A stretch of DNA of 64,000 nucleotides, from NCBI GenBank assembly GCA_033675265.1, contig JAUJYZ010000324.1, forward strand, positions 247,501 to 311,500, written 5' to 3'. The DNA comes from Actinostola sp. cb2023. Lineage: Eukaryota; Cnidaria; Anthozoa; Actiniaria; Actinostolidae. Each line of letters opens with the position of its first letter. Positions within the stretch are counted from its first letter, which is position 1. Below, piece by piece: positions 43,696 through 55,584 of the stretch. The notes beneath the pieces are model-generated. The model saw only the letters and a program-made list of their open reading frames with translations. It searched no databases and was not told where the DNA came from. A program made the position numbers and the translations under genes.

Positions 43696-43872
43696 ATTCG
43701 AAAGTAACGGGGGCCGTTACTATCGGAATTCTACGGTAGATCATGTTCATGCAAGTACCTTCTATATCAATAGGAAAATAATTTTATCAAAACATTAACC
43801 TATAAAAGAAACACTCTATAAAACCTAAAACCTGTATTATTTTGAAAATTAGCGATAGTTAATAGATGTATA

Positions 43873-44013
43873 GAGTGCAATTTAGAAAAGCTTGAAAACT
43901 AAATAACTAATTAGTACTAAATAGCACTAATGAAACAATAGAAAACAATAGAAATACCTCGATTTAGTACTATTTAAAGTTAGTACAATTTAACGCTTTT
44001 CTAAATTGCACTC
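43873..44013. mobile_element. MITE, 141 bp, GAGTGCAATTTAGAAAAGC termini
   Basis: GAGTGCAATTTAGAAAAGC and GCTTTTCTAAATTGCACTC are exact inverts, flanked by TA. Subterminal AGTACTAAATAGCACTAA resembles the interiors of the elements at 8199 and 17182, so it may be a shorter relative. Confidence 0.9.
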
Positions 44014-44099
44014 TAGAGTTTCGTGATACTGTGATAGGTCGAGCGACTGCTCGAGAGCGGAACTAGTAAAATCACCAATAAAACGTTTTTTTATCCTGA

Positions 44100-44260
44100 A
44101 TTTCGTCTTTTCTCTGATATTCAAGTCTAAAATTATACTATGACAATTATTCACCTCAGGCTCAGTGATTATGGCCAATATTCACCTCGACTTCCCTCGA
44201 CTTCGTCTCGGTGAATATTCACACCGATAATCACTTCGCCTTCGGCTAATAATTGTTAAA
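44100..44260. repeat. Inverted ATTCACC/GGTGAAT segment
   Basis: TATTCACCTCGACTTCCCTC against TCGTCTCGGTGAATATTCAC, with outer GACAATTATT and AATAATTGTT, forms a hairpin-like unit typical of a short MITE. Boundaries are uncertain. Confidence 0.5.
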
Positions 44261-44390
44261 TATGATTGTTCTAAGTTCTAAAGATCTCTAAACCCTTTGA
44301 CTACTGGATTAGTGGATCGATGAGTCCAAATATCAATGAAGTGTTATGGTTATTTTGAAAATTAGCGATACGGCCGTGTTAGGGTGCGTT

Positions 44391-44607
44391 CGATTGACTC
44401 TATTTCAGAATACTGAGGAATACACGGAATAAACACTTGGATGCTTTTATTTCAGCACATTTAAAATTCCAAACTGTTCCTTGTAACTTTATTATGATAC
44501 AACAAGGAATCGTTCCATTTTACAGTGGACAGTAGCTGCGTGACAGCGATTTAGGGATGTTATTCTGTGTATTCCTATTCTGGAATAAGGTCAATCGAAC
44601 GCACTCT
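44391..44607. mobile_element. MITE, 217 bp, AGGGTGCGTTCGATTGAC termini
   Basis: AGGGTGCGTTCGATTGACTC pairs with the inverse of the right end (GTCAATCGAACGCACTCT). The arms include TATTTCAGAATA and TATTCTGGAATA. Confidence 0.85.
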
Positions 44608-45809
44608 TAGTAGTCTTAGTATGTATGTAAATCAGTTTTTACAATGACATCATACCGGAAATTGTTTTAGTCCGAGAATATACTATGTGTAAAAATGTCA
44701 AAATAGACGTATTCAGCACACAGCATTGCTTTGGAGTCAGTGAGCTTGAATACTATGCCCGGGTACTAGCAGTACATGCCAAAGGAATGATTTATAGAGC
44801 ATTGACACCGATATACAAAAGCAGAGTGTTCACATGCATGACAACATACCACACAGTTTTGCACCAACTGCACTCAACAATTCAATTAGCTAGTATTAAA
44901 CAACTTAAATAATTCCATGGCTGTCAGGTTAATACTTACTCTAATTTAACTGTACCTCAAGTCAGTCTTACCGAAACCGTCTTACCTTCTGACTGCAATA
45001 TTCTGTTGAACGTTTATACTATACAAACAAACACAAACGGCTGTTGATTTCGCTAATGAATTCAGTCTGTTTGTGCCTCTACTTGGTCTGCCTTGTTCGT
45101 TGAATACTCAAATGACAACTTAGTTTCTTTCTTTTGTGATGAAAACCAGTAAAATATGGCAGAGCAAGATTCTACTGAAGGCGTCGTTGACTGAATAGAG
45201 TTGCTATGCTTGCTTTGCATAATGTATTCAATTCCTATTACGTCATGTGACGTCTAGATCATATGACGTCAAGAAGCTTATGTCATGCTTATGTTGGGCT
45301 TGAATGTATGGACGGGGAGGGGAGAGGTAGATGACGGATGGTCATACTTGCTTCATTTAACATTGTTTTTGACCATGTAGATCTATACATTAGATCCAAC
45401 GTTTTCTCGCAGGATGCTCGTACACGGCTTCTGCTACTTCTCAAGTCTTCATATCAGTACTGAAGGAGTGAGTACCGTGTAACTATAAAAGTATTGATTG
45501 ATTGGATTGGATGAGCACAGTCAGTACCAGGTCCGAATGGGGAAGTGGGAGGGGAAGAGAGTTGTAATCTCATGCGCAAAAAGATACGACGATCCATCAA
45601 CCATACTCGCTTCTCAGCGTCGATCTGTGATCCCGGTTTTCATTCATTCATTATTACTCGGGCTCTTCCGAAGGAAGCCCGAGTTAGAAAATACACTTTC
45701 TTTTTATTTATTTTTTCATGGTGAAGGAATGCGAAGAATGAAGAAAGAATGCGATGTATTTGATCCTATCGAGTTTCAAGATTTCTCATCATAGATCTTC
45801 AAGCTATTA

Positions 45810-46747
45810 TGCACCTATCAATGTTAAGCCCGAGGGGGGGGAGGGCGGGCATACCCCCGGGCATTTGACATTTTTTTATTTTTTGGGTCAATAGTCCCCA
45901 CAGTGGAGCACCACACGGTGATCAATCTTTGTCAAATCCCCCCATCAAATCCACTCGAGTTCCGCCATCTTTCTCCGTTGACTTTGTCTGACACTTCGTT
46001 TTTTAAAAACAGTTTATAAAGTCACTGCGAAATGACGATCGTAGAAGACGAATCAAACAAAGATGTGATTAAAAAGTGAACAAAAGCTCAATAATGTACT
46101 ACCATTTGCAAGCAACCGTTCAACGTGACTTTTTTGTCTGTTTTTTTTAATACCATGCTGTTTAACGAATAGTTTATATCTGATCGAAACGTAGACGTTT
46201 GGCGTGTGATATGTCAAAGTTTGACGAGCCCTGTCTAGGAGTTTTGGGGGTTTTGTTTGCAAAATGGGAACATTTTGTGGCTTCATGTGTGGAGTTTTCG
46301 CAATAAAATTAGAAAACATTTCTTTATCAAGATTTTAGCTGATTTGGAAACAGACTTGGGACCCAGACTTGATAAAAGTTTTAAAATTAAAAGGCAGCTA
46401 AAGACATAAAATATTTGTGGCTAAAACGTTCTCTAGATTTCACACGCCAAACATCGCCGCCTAATTAGCTAACTGGACGTTTGACAAGTATCGTACATTT
46501 GCATCACAAAAAGCAGCATAAAATATTGAAAAGCCATTCACCACGCGGTCGAACTCTCTCATCGATCGACACTTTGCTAAAACAGATTGGAGACCGGGAA
46601 ACAGTAATGTCAAATCGCCCGACCCTGGGGTGCTCCCTGGTTGTCAATTAAAATCAAAACCCCTTCCCACGGGCTGAGAATTCGAGTCAAATGCCCGTGT
46701 ATGCCCGCCCTCCCCCCCCCCCCTCGGGCTTAACATTGATAGGTGCA
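45810..46747. mobile_element. 938-bp element with TTA target duplication
   Basis: TGCACCTATCAATGTTAAGC and GCTTAACATTGATAGGTGCA are exact inverts and continue through CCCGAG, a G-tract and GGGCGGGCATAC. TTA flanks both ends (45807-45809 and 46748-46750), as for PIF/Harbinger elements (TWA). No transposase ORF is present. Confidence 0.9.
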
Positions 46748-46904
46748 TTAAGTTCAGGATTGTAGTTGATCATTCCACGATGAAGCTAATGAAACGACAT
46801 CTTTCAGAGTGGGCCCACACGAATAGCCGTATGCTTTTGTCTGTGAAATGAGCCTGTTTAAAGCCCGTGTTTTATCGGCTGTTCTATAACGCCTTTCCAC
46901 GAAC

Positions 46905-47700
46905 TCGTGAACTCACGACCAGCGATGTAACTACATCTATTACGGAAAGCTATATGTACAGAAGTCATGCAAACAGTCGAGCCAGTCGAGACTGAAAAGC
47001 AAGCCATCGAAACGCATACGCTTACTACATACCAGATACGCATACTCTAAATCTTCCTCGAGCGTTTTCGAAAGGGCTAGCTGTTCTACGACTTCGCCAT
47101 CCACGAACTCGAACTCATCAAAAAATGAACTGAAAAGCAAATGAAATGAACTCCGAAAAACTATCATGACCTCGCTATGTCATGTTTGTTATTAGGCGAC
47201 ATTGGACCCCAGACTGTAGGCCTTTTGTTGCTAATTGTAATAGTACGCCGGTGTACAGTTCTAGACTGATCTGTCCTTGCATGAGTATTTATAATTGAAC
47301 TCACGACCAGCGATGTAACTACATCTATTATGGAAAGCTATATGTACAGAACTCATGCAAACAGTCGAGCCAGTCGAGACTGAAAAGCAAATGAAATGAA
47401 CTCAAAAACTATCATGACCTCGCTATGCCATGTGTGTTGCTATTAAAATTGTAATAGTACGTACGTGTACAGTTATATATTATGTCCTTGAGTATTTATA
47501 ATTAAACTCACGACCAACGATGTATAACTACATCTATTGACAGAAAGCTATATGTACAGAACTCATGCAAACAGTCGAGGTTTATAATTAAACTCACGAC
47601 CAACGATGTATAACGGTCATGTATAACTCCATCCGATTGACAGAAAGCTATATGTACAGAAGTCATGCAAACAGTCGAGCCAGTCGAGTTATTTTCAGTA
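46905..47700. repeat. Irregular tandem duplication, four copies
   Basis: The segment AACTCACGACCAGCGATGTA through AAAGCTATATGTACAGAA and CATGCAAACAGTCGAGCC recurs at about 46908, 47297, 47502 and 47590. Two copies also share ACTGAAAAGCAA and AAAACTATCATGACCTCGCTATG. Unit lengths vary by deletion. There is no gene. Confidence 0.9.
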
Positions 47701-48759
47701 ACTCATGATGGATGTTTATTTTATTCCACGTTTGAAAAATTCAGAAGGAAAAGGAATCGTAAAAATCGTACTTCAAAACTACATCAAAGCATTGAAGGCG
47801 AGCAAGGTCAATGCGGTTGGTAAATCGAGATCGTACATAGCCCTTCATCAGACATAAAGTCTCCTTCGTCACGCAACTGTCAGTCATTGTCAGGTCTCTC
47901 CTCACGCAACTGACATTGTCCTTTTCATAAGCCCGAGTGTACGCTCATTGAGCGTCTTGTTATTAGTCGGGCTTCCTGTGTGGAAGCCCCGACTCTAAAA
48001 ATGAGAAGCGTTCTTTGTCGTCGTCTTCGTCGGTCGACCCCAAAAAGCACGCATGCGCCCTGTCGGCCGCTAAGATAATCACCGACCAACAACATGATCT
48101 TATATATCAACACGAGACATCGCACATCGTCCTCTTTCTTCAGAAACCTTGTCGAAGGAAGGTTAATATGTCGTCTTGTTTAAGCTTATATTTGTATTTG
48201 GTATGGATATATTTATGGCACCAAATAAACTATTGTCATTTCTATGATTCGCTGAGTTTGTGAAATCGATTTTACAAAGAAAGCAGTTCTACCGAGTCAT
48301 GCATAATCACCCAAGGCTCTAACAACATGGTTTCTTCACAAACCTTGTCAGTTGGAGGAAGGTTACTAGTATGTCGTCTTTTTTTTTATTATTTTTCTCC
48401 GTACGCGTCAACGTCGAGCTAAAGCCGAAGGAGACATAAAGTCTGGCCAAGAAAGATTAGAAAGCACAAACCAATCAGGGAAAGCACCAGAGGTCAAGGG
48501 GCCAAAATATAAGTGTTTATTCGTCTAAATCTAAATTTAGATTGAAACAGGACGCTCTAGTAACATGAAGTATATACTGTAAAGTTCGCAGTCTACTGAA
48601 ATTGCAAGGAAATATTAAAGCATGTTCAGTATCGAGCTCGAGTCACGCAACGACGAGCAACCAAAAACTGTTTCAATCGCACTATATAAGATATCTATAT
48701 TTAGCTCAAATAGGTTACATTTCATTTAGAAGCCCGACTTCACGCTAGAAGAGCGTCTA

Positions 48760-48762
<3 letters not shown>
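47700..48762. other. Repeat fragments, no supported gene
   Basis: 47865-47965 matches, inverted, the interior of the element at 42717 (CACGCAACTGACATTGTCC, GCTCATTGAGCGTCTTG). GTCGGGCTTCC and AAGCCCGACT motifs near 47968 and 48730 mark ends of another dispersed repeat. ORFs here are short. Confidence 0.6.

Positions 48763-48808
<46 letters not shown>
48763..48808. repeat. (ATT)n tract at LINE 5' junction
   Basis: About 15 ATT units lie immediately before the first reverse-transcriptase codons of the LINE. Confidence 0.95.
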
Positions 48809-51329
48809 GTTTCAAATGTGATTCGAAAAATGAAAGCTTCTGGTTCTCCCTGTCCTCTTGATCAACTTTCTATTATATGCTTCAAAAGATGTCCTTTTCT
48901 TCGTACTTATCTTTCTGAAATTATCCGTACAGTTTGGTCCTCTGGTACTATTCCTACCGAATGGAAGAAAGCTTGTACTATTCTCATTCACAAAAAAGGC
49001 AACAGACGTCCCCTCGAACTTTCGTCCGATCACCCTGGAATCCATACCTCTAAAAGTATTTACATCATGTCTTCGTAATGCCATTTTCCGTTTCCTCGCT
49101 GTTAATAATTTCATTGAACATGACATACAAAAAGGATTTACGCCAAATCTCTCTGGGACTTTAGAACACACTGCACAGATGGCCAATATCATCAACAAAG
49201 CCCGCATTAAACAACGTTCCCTCGTCATAACCCTGCTTGATCTCAAAAATGCCTTTGGTGACTGAGTACATCATAATTTAATTCAAACTGTTCTTGATTA
49301 TCATCACATTCCAGATCATATGAAAAGTCTTATACAGAGTTTGTATAATGATTTCAAAACCTCAATAATAACGTCCGAATTCCGTACTCCCTTAATATCT
49401 GTTGGTCGTGGAGTGCTCCAAGGAGATTGTCTTAGTCCTCTCCTATTTAGTATGTGCTTCAACACTTTCATTCAACACATCAAAGCAGATAAATATCGTC
49501 AATTTGGCTTCTCCTTTAAATTGTTAAACCCTATTCACTGGTTCCAGTTTGCCGACGATGCAGCAGTTATAAGTTGTCAAGAATCTGAAAATCAACACCT
49601 GTTGAATCGTTTTACCATCTGGTGTCAATGGTCCAACATGATTATAAGGATTGACAAATGCAGCACCTTTGGAATAAAGAAATATCTTACTAAATCAGTC
49701 CAGTATTTGCCCAAACTTCTAATTAACAGTGATCTAGTTCCTTGTGTTAAAATTGGTGACTCTTTTCGATATTTAGGAAGATTCTTTGACTTTAATATGT
49801 CCAATCAACAACATAAGTCTGAGCTGACCTCCCTCATTGATGAACTGATGTCTGACATTGATATTAAACCTCTGCATCCTAAAAATAAACTACTTCTATA
49901 CAGTCGTTATGTCCTTTCCAAAATATCATGGCATTTTACTGTTGCTGACCTGTCTAAAACTTGGATTTCAGAAAACCTTGATTCCGCAGTGAACAAATAT
50001 ATCCGTAAATGGCTTGAGCTTCCTATATGTGGAACGCTAAGTAACATTTTCCTTACACGAAACAAATTTGGTCTGAACATTTGTCCTCCTTCTGTCAAAT
50101 TCATTCAATGTCAAACAGTTCTTCGTCAAGCCTTAAAAACGTCCCCTAATGAATCAATAAAACATCTCTGGAAGTCAACTAGCAACGGCAAATTAATATT
50201 CAGTATGATGTTTATAAATCCACGAAGGATGTTCTCAAAGATTTCCGTTCTTCACAAGAGGATCGACTTCAAAATCACCTGACCCTTCAAGGCTCCTTCT
50301 TTTCAAATGTCACACAATAATCTATGTCACAGCTTAACAACATCTGGTCTGCCGCTCAATCTAAATTGCCAAAGAACATTTTCAATTTTACTGTTCGCTA
50401 CATTAACAATACTCTTCCTACACGTAAAAATCTTACTAAGTGGGGCATATCTTCAAACTCTGACTGTTCTTTGTGCTTGATGCCTGAATCTCTTCTGCAT
50501 GTAGTAGCTGGATGTAAAACATACCTACAACAAGGCCGCTTCACCTGGCGTCATGATTCTGTCCTTAATTTCCTCGCCGGAAAACTTCCAACCTTCAACA
50601 ACTCAACCCTATACGTCGACCTTCCTGGTTTCGCTAGCCCCTCAATCATAACTGGTAACAGCCTACGACCTGATTTACTCTTGTCCATCTCCAACAAATG
50701 TTTATACATACTGGAACTAACAGTTGGATTTGAATCTAATCTTCATAATAATGTACTGCGTAAAAAATGCAAATATCTGGAAACTGTCAACCAACAGAAG
50801 AATCAATATAAAGAAGTAAAGTTCGTCAACTTGTCAATCAGCACTTTAGGTGTATTTGCGAAAGAATCCGCAGAATTTATCGAAATGTTAAAAGAAATAG
50901 GTTTAGAAAGAAAACAACAAAAGTATATTGTTAGAAAAATAAGTAATATTATTATCAGGTCAACATATTATATTTTCTGTTGTAGAAATAAGGACTGGCT
51001 TAATCCCGAATTAATGAAGTTTTAAATGTTTTATTGATATACACCTAATTTCAAAAACGTTGTCCAATAATAATCAAAAAAGCCAAATAGGATTTCATTA
51101 AAAGACAAAAGAAGTGCACTCAAGCTGAACTGTTTCTTTTGTCTTTTTGAATAAATTTGTATTTGGCTATTTGGACAACGTTTTTGAAATTAGGTGTATA
51201 TAAATATACTTATGTTACCATTTTCTTTTTGTTAATTATATTTTCGAGTTCAAGTAGTCAATTGTAAATTACCTACATGTAGTGAGATTTGCAATTGTTT
51301 GTGTAAAAAATACATGAAATAAAGTTTCC
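48809..51329 (+). pseudogene. LINE fragment: reverse transcriptase plus restriction-like endonuclease
   Basis: A 5'-truncated non-LTR retrotransposon. Frame one (from 48818) gives the start of the RT domain (VIRKMKASGSPCPLDQLS ... IPTEWKKACTILIHKKG). A frameshift near 49005 leads to FRPITLESIPLKVFTSCL and a TGA at 49263. The next frame (49320-50282) has GVLQGDCLSPLLFSMCFN and the catalytic FADDAAVIS. Another shift near 50283 leads to 50324-51025. That part has a Cys/His knuckle (CSLC, ESLLHVVAGC) and then RPDLLLSISNKCLYILELTV, the PD...E pattern of a restriction-like endonuclease. RT followed by such a nuclease is the layout of the R2/R4-type clades, as opposed to APE-type LINEs. With at least two frameshifts and one stop it is inactive. 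Confidence 0.88.
51042..51196. mobile_element. MITE, 155 bp, inside LINE 3' tail
   Basis: CACCTAATTTCAAAAACGTT and AACGTTTTTGAAATTAGGTG are exact inverts flanked by TA. The shorter LINE copy at 51688 has the same flanking sequence without it (AAATGTTTATATACTTATG). It shares the CACCTAWTTYCAA start with the elements at 27768 and 28569. Confidence 0.93.
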
Positions 51330-51615
51330 ATTACAGTCCTACGGAAATGCAGGAACAAGCTGGATTGTTTAATATATGAAATGCTCTATATCAAAGAACT
51401 AAAACCTAATCTGAATACCCAGTCAGACTCAATTAGGGCCAAGTTGTTTGTTTAACAGTTGTCACCTTAGTAGTCAACTAATATATGTACATATTTTCGA
51501 ACGTTATTTTAAGCATTGACACTGACATTTACATTTACTTGATAATGACATCTGACGATGTCGAAACGTCGTAACTTATTATCGCTTATTTTTCTCATTC
51601 AATGTTTCCCCCAAT

Positions 51616-51687
51616 CATTGCTTATAAGATTATTATTATTATTATTATTATCCATAATATTATTATTATTATTATTATTATTATTAT
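51616..51687. repeat. (ATT)n tract before second LINE copy
   Basis: ATT repeats with one TCCATA interruption run directly into the truncated LINE copy. Confidence 0.9.
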
Positions 51688-51840
51688 CCCGAATTAATGA
51701 AGTTTTAAATGTTTATATACTTATGTTACCATTTTCTTTTTGTTAATTATATTTTCGAGTTCAAGTAGTCAATTGTAAATTACCTACATGTAGTGAGATT
51801 TGCAATTGTTTGTGTAAAAAAATACATGAAATAAAGTTTC

Positions 51841-51841
<1 letters not shown>
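51688..51841 (+). mobile_element. Second LINE copy, 154-bp 3' end only
   Basis: CCCGAATTAATGAAGTTTTA through ATACATGAAATAAAGTTTCC repeats the last coding residues and 3' tail of the LINE at 48809-51329, lacking the MITE. Both sides are (ATT)n. A third stub, AAAGTTTCC at 51971-51979, is also enclosed by ATT repeats. Confidence 0.9.
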
Positions 51842-51904
<63 letters not shown>

Positions 51905-51979
51905 AATAATTATTAATAATAATTGTTATTATTATTATTAATAATAATATTTGTAATTATTATTATTATTAAAGTTTCC

Positions 51980-52030
<51 letters not shown>

Positions 52031-52055
52031 ATAATTCATATTTCATATTCATATA
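51842..52055. repeat. (ATT)n with LINE 3' stub
   Basis: Interrupted ATT and AAT repeats. The 9-bp LINE terminus lies at 51971-51979. Confidence 0.9.
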
Positions 52056-52171
52056 TTCATAATTCATATTCATATTTATTGTTTGTATTCTAATATCATT
52101 AGTTAATTGTTATTGAACAATCCAAGCGATCATTTTAAAATTTTGTAAATAAGGATTTTTATCTATTTTTC

Positions 52172-53094
<923 letters not shown>

Positions 53095-53351
53095 GGTCAA
53101 TGATCTCCAACCTTCCAAGGACCGGCATCATGTATCACATGTGTTTTCTGAATTAAAATTTGTGCTCATTGATCGATCCGTGTAACTGAAACGCCCTTTT
53201 GCGAGGTTTTAATATTATATATTGTTCTAGTTATTATATATTGGAAGCACTCAAATGGTTTATCGAGAAGATGGAATGATACAATATCGGCCCCTCTTTG
53301 AAATTAGCCTAATTACTCGTGCCCAGGCCGTAGGCCGCGGCACGAGGTATA

Positions 53352-53432
53352 AATTCGCGACTTGCGAAACGAGTAGGGGATTGGGGCGAGTTTGGTCTCG
53401 CAAAGGCTCTTGGGGCTGTTACAGGGGACGCT
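53352..53432. repeat. Left terminal inverted repeat
   Basis: An 81-bp arm, identical in reverse complement to 57146-57226. It ends 12 bp before the ATG of the YqaJ gene. Confidence 0.97.
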
Positions 53433-53443
53433 CAGAAACAAAT

Positions 53444-55361
53444 ATGGCGGACATCGTAGTAGAAGAAGTTGTGACGAGTAAAGAAACCGAGATAATTTTG
53501 ACCGAAGACGACATTCCTGGCGCAAAACTAAATAAACATGTGGAAGAATGTAGCTGCTCTGTTTTGAGACGATGGCTTCTATGTAGAGGTGCTAAAACGT
53601 CTGGAAAGCTTGCGGATTTAAGGAAAAGGTAAACTTGTGTTGTAGTAAACACATCGAACTTAGCCAATATCGATTTTGTATCGGGGTATTTCTTTCGGTT
53701 TCATGTTAATGTCAGTTATCTCAATGCATGTTTTTCAACATAGGGTCAATGATTACATGAAAACTGGACTCGACAGAAAGTATCTACGAGACCCTGATGG
53801 TAGTTTAAACCTGATACGGAAAAAAGCTCGACAAGGAGTTCTAACCGAATCTGGGCCACGAGAGCAAGACATTGCCAGCTTTCCAAAAGATGGATATTCT
53901 GTTGATCTCTCTAATGCTCCAAAGGTTTCATTTGGAACTGTCTGGCGATACATGATAGAAAATGTTGCTTGCAAGAAGCAGATTGCTACAGCGAAACCCC
54001 TCGTTAAGGGCTACAACTTTTTCATGTCAAACCATGTTATTTCTATGTATCATCTGGCAAAGGATGGAAAACACTACATCAAAAGTCAAGTACTACCCTC
54101 TATGAAGAAGTCGTCAGTTTATACTTGCTATATTGTTATTTCTTCAATCGGCTTTGTTCTTCAAGGCAAGTGTGGCTGCCCTGCAGGAGTGGATGGCAGG
54201 TGTAATCATGTGGCAGCAACATTGTTTGCAATGGAATCTTTGCACAAGAAAAATTCAAATGTTGAGCAATCCGATGTTTCATGTACATCTAAAACGTGTA
54301 AATGGAGTGTCCCATCAAAGAGGAAAGGACCAGTGCAGCCTATCAATACTATGAAGTTTTCAAAGCATGTGCATGGGAAGGAAAAACATGTACGCAGACA
54401 ATTAATTGAAAATGACAAGGATGTAAGAGCTCCACATCACCGAAATTGGCCTGACGAAAAGCTACGATTAATGCTTAATCAGCTGAAAGAAATTCAAAAT
54501 GAAACTGGGCAAGCTATAGGTTGGTGTCATATTCTACCACAAGAGGTGCCTGCCAACTCAACACCCGCCAACTCAACACCAAGTACTCTTGAAAAAGAAC
54601 ATGAACATACTACCCGCAGTGATCCTTTAGGGCTTATTTCACCTATCAAACAGACTGAAAATCCAATATCCTTACAAGGAATTAAAGATAGGTGTCAGAG
54701 AGTTAAAATGAAATTGAATATGTCAACAGAAAATGTAGCAGAAATAGAAGAAAAAACAAGACTGCAATCAGATAGTTTTCTTTGGCACTTTCACAGAAAA
54801 TGCAGAATTACCGCATCCAAATGTTATAGAGTTGCTGTTATGAAACCTACAACCTCACCAACCAAGGCTGTACGAGAATGTCTATACTCTAATGTCAAGC
54901 CTACAAAATACATGCTGGAGGGAATAGCAAAAGAACCAGAAATAAGAGCACTGTATATAGACAAACAAATCAAATGTGGACATAATGGAATAACTGTCTC
55001 AAGTTCAGGTCTTGTAATCAGCAAAACTGAAGGATGGCTAGGTGCAAGCCCTGATGGAATTGTATATGATCCTTCTGTAGATGACCCTAATGGACTTCTA
55101 GAAATGAAACACATACAGATGGATGATAGTGAATCTCTAGAGCATGCCCTTCTGCGAAAGAGAATGTGTTTGAAGTTTGATGGAACCAACATAAGAATTA
55201 ACAGGAATCACCAGTATTTTTACCAAATACAGCAAGCTATGTATGTGACCGAAAGAAGATGGAATGACTTTGTCGTCAAAGGATCAACAGGCTCAGAACT
55301 GTACATTGAGAGAGTGCAATATGATGCTGAATGGTGGGGGGGGGGGGGGGGTTTCACTTGA
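53444..55361 (+). CDS. Transposon-encoded SWIM/YqaJ-type nuclease
   Basis: Exons 53444-53628 and 53744-55361 join in phase and give 600 residues. Residues about 33-70 ([20 protein letters not shown] then [16 protein letters not shown]) look SAP-like, a possible DNA-binding fold. A SWIM zinc finger follows (C205, C207, C215, H217 in [15 protein letters not shown]). The C-terminal third is a YqaJ/lambda-exonuclease-like nuclease. It has E459 ([10 protein letters not shown]), D499 ([10 protein letters not shown]), E515 and K517 (LLEMKHIQ), and the [15 protein letters not shown] motif that closes the active site. In bacteriophage the fold degrades one strand of duplex ends; here a role in transposition or repair is inferred. 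The frame ends in a G-run (after DAEWW, about 55337), which probably truncates the tail by slippage. It converges with the transposase gene. Confidence 0.88.
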
Positions 55362-55584
55362 CTGGTGGATTAGAGTACAAACACTAAAAATATATTGATA
55401 TATTGTTTAATTGATTTATTGTAAAGCATTGTTGATCAGCATATGTACATGTGTAGATAGCGCTATAGAAATTCTTCTTCTTCTTTATAAAATAAAACTC
55501 TGAAACTTGGAAGTACTTCATAAACTCAGAACTATGTAATCCAACTGATTTGTCTCAAAATAATACTACAGAGCTTGTATGAAT
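55362..55584. other. Spacer between convergent transposon genes
   Basis: Starts with GAGTACAAACACTAAAA at 55368, one terminus of the MITE family seen at 8199 and 17182, with no partner found here. Probable 3' UTRs of both genes; AATAAA-like motifs are present (for example about 55490). Confidence 0.6.

Noticed and set aside
44685..44912. A 75-codon ORF of mixed composition
   Set aside because: Short, with no family, signal peptide or exon context; length is within chance expectation for this AT content.
48858..49265. Separate small ORFs as independent genes
   Set aside because: They are consecutive pieces of one reverse-transcriptase domain broken by frameshifts and a stop.
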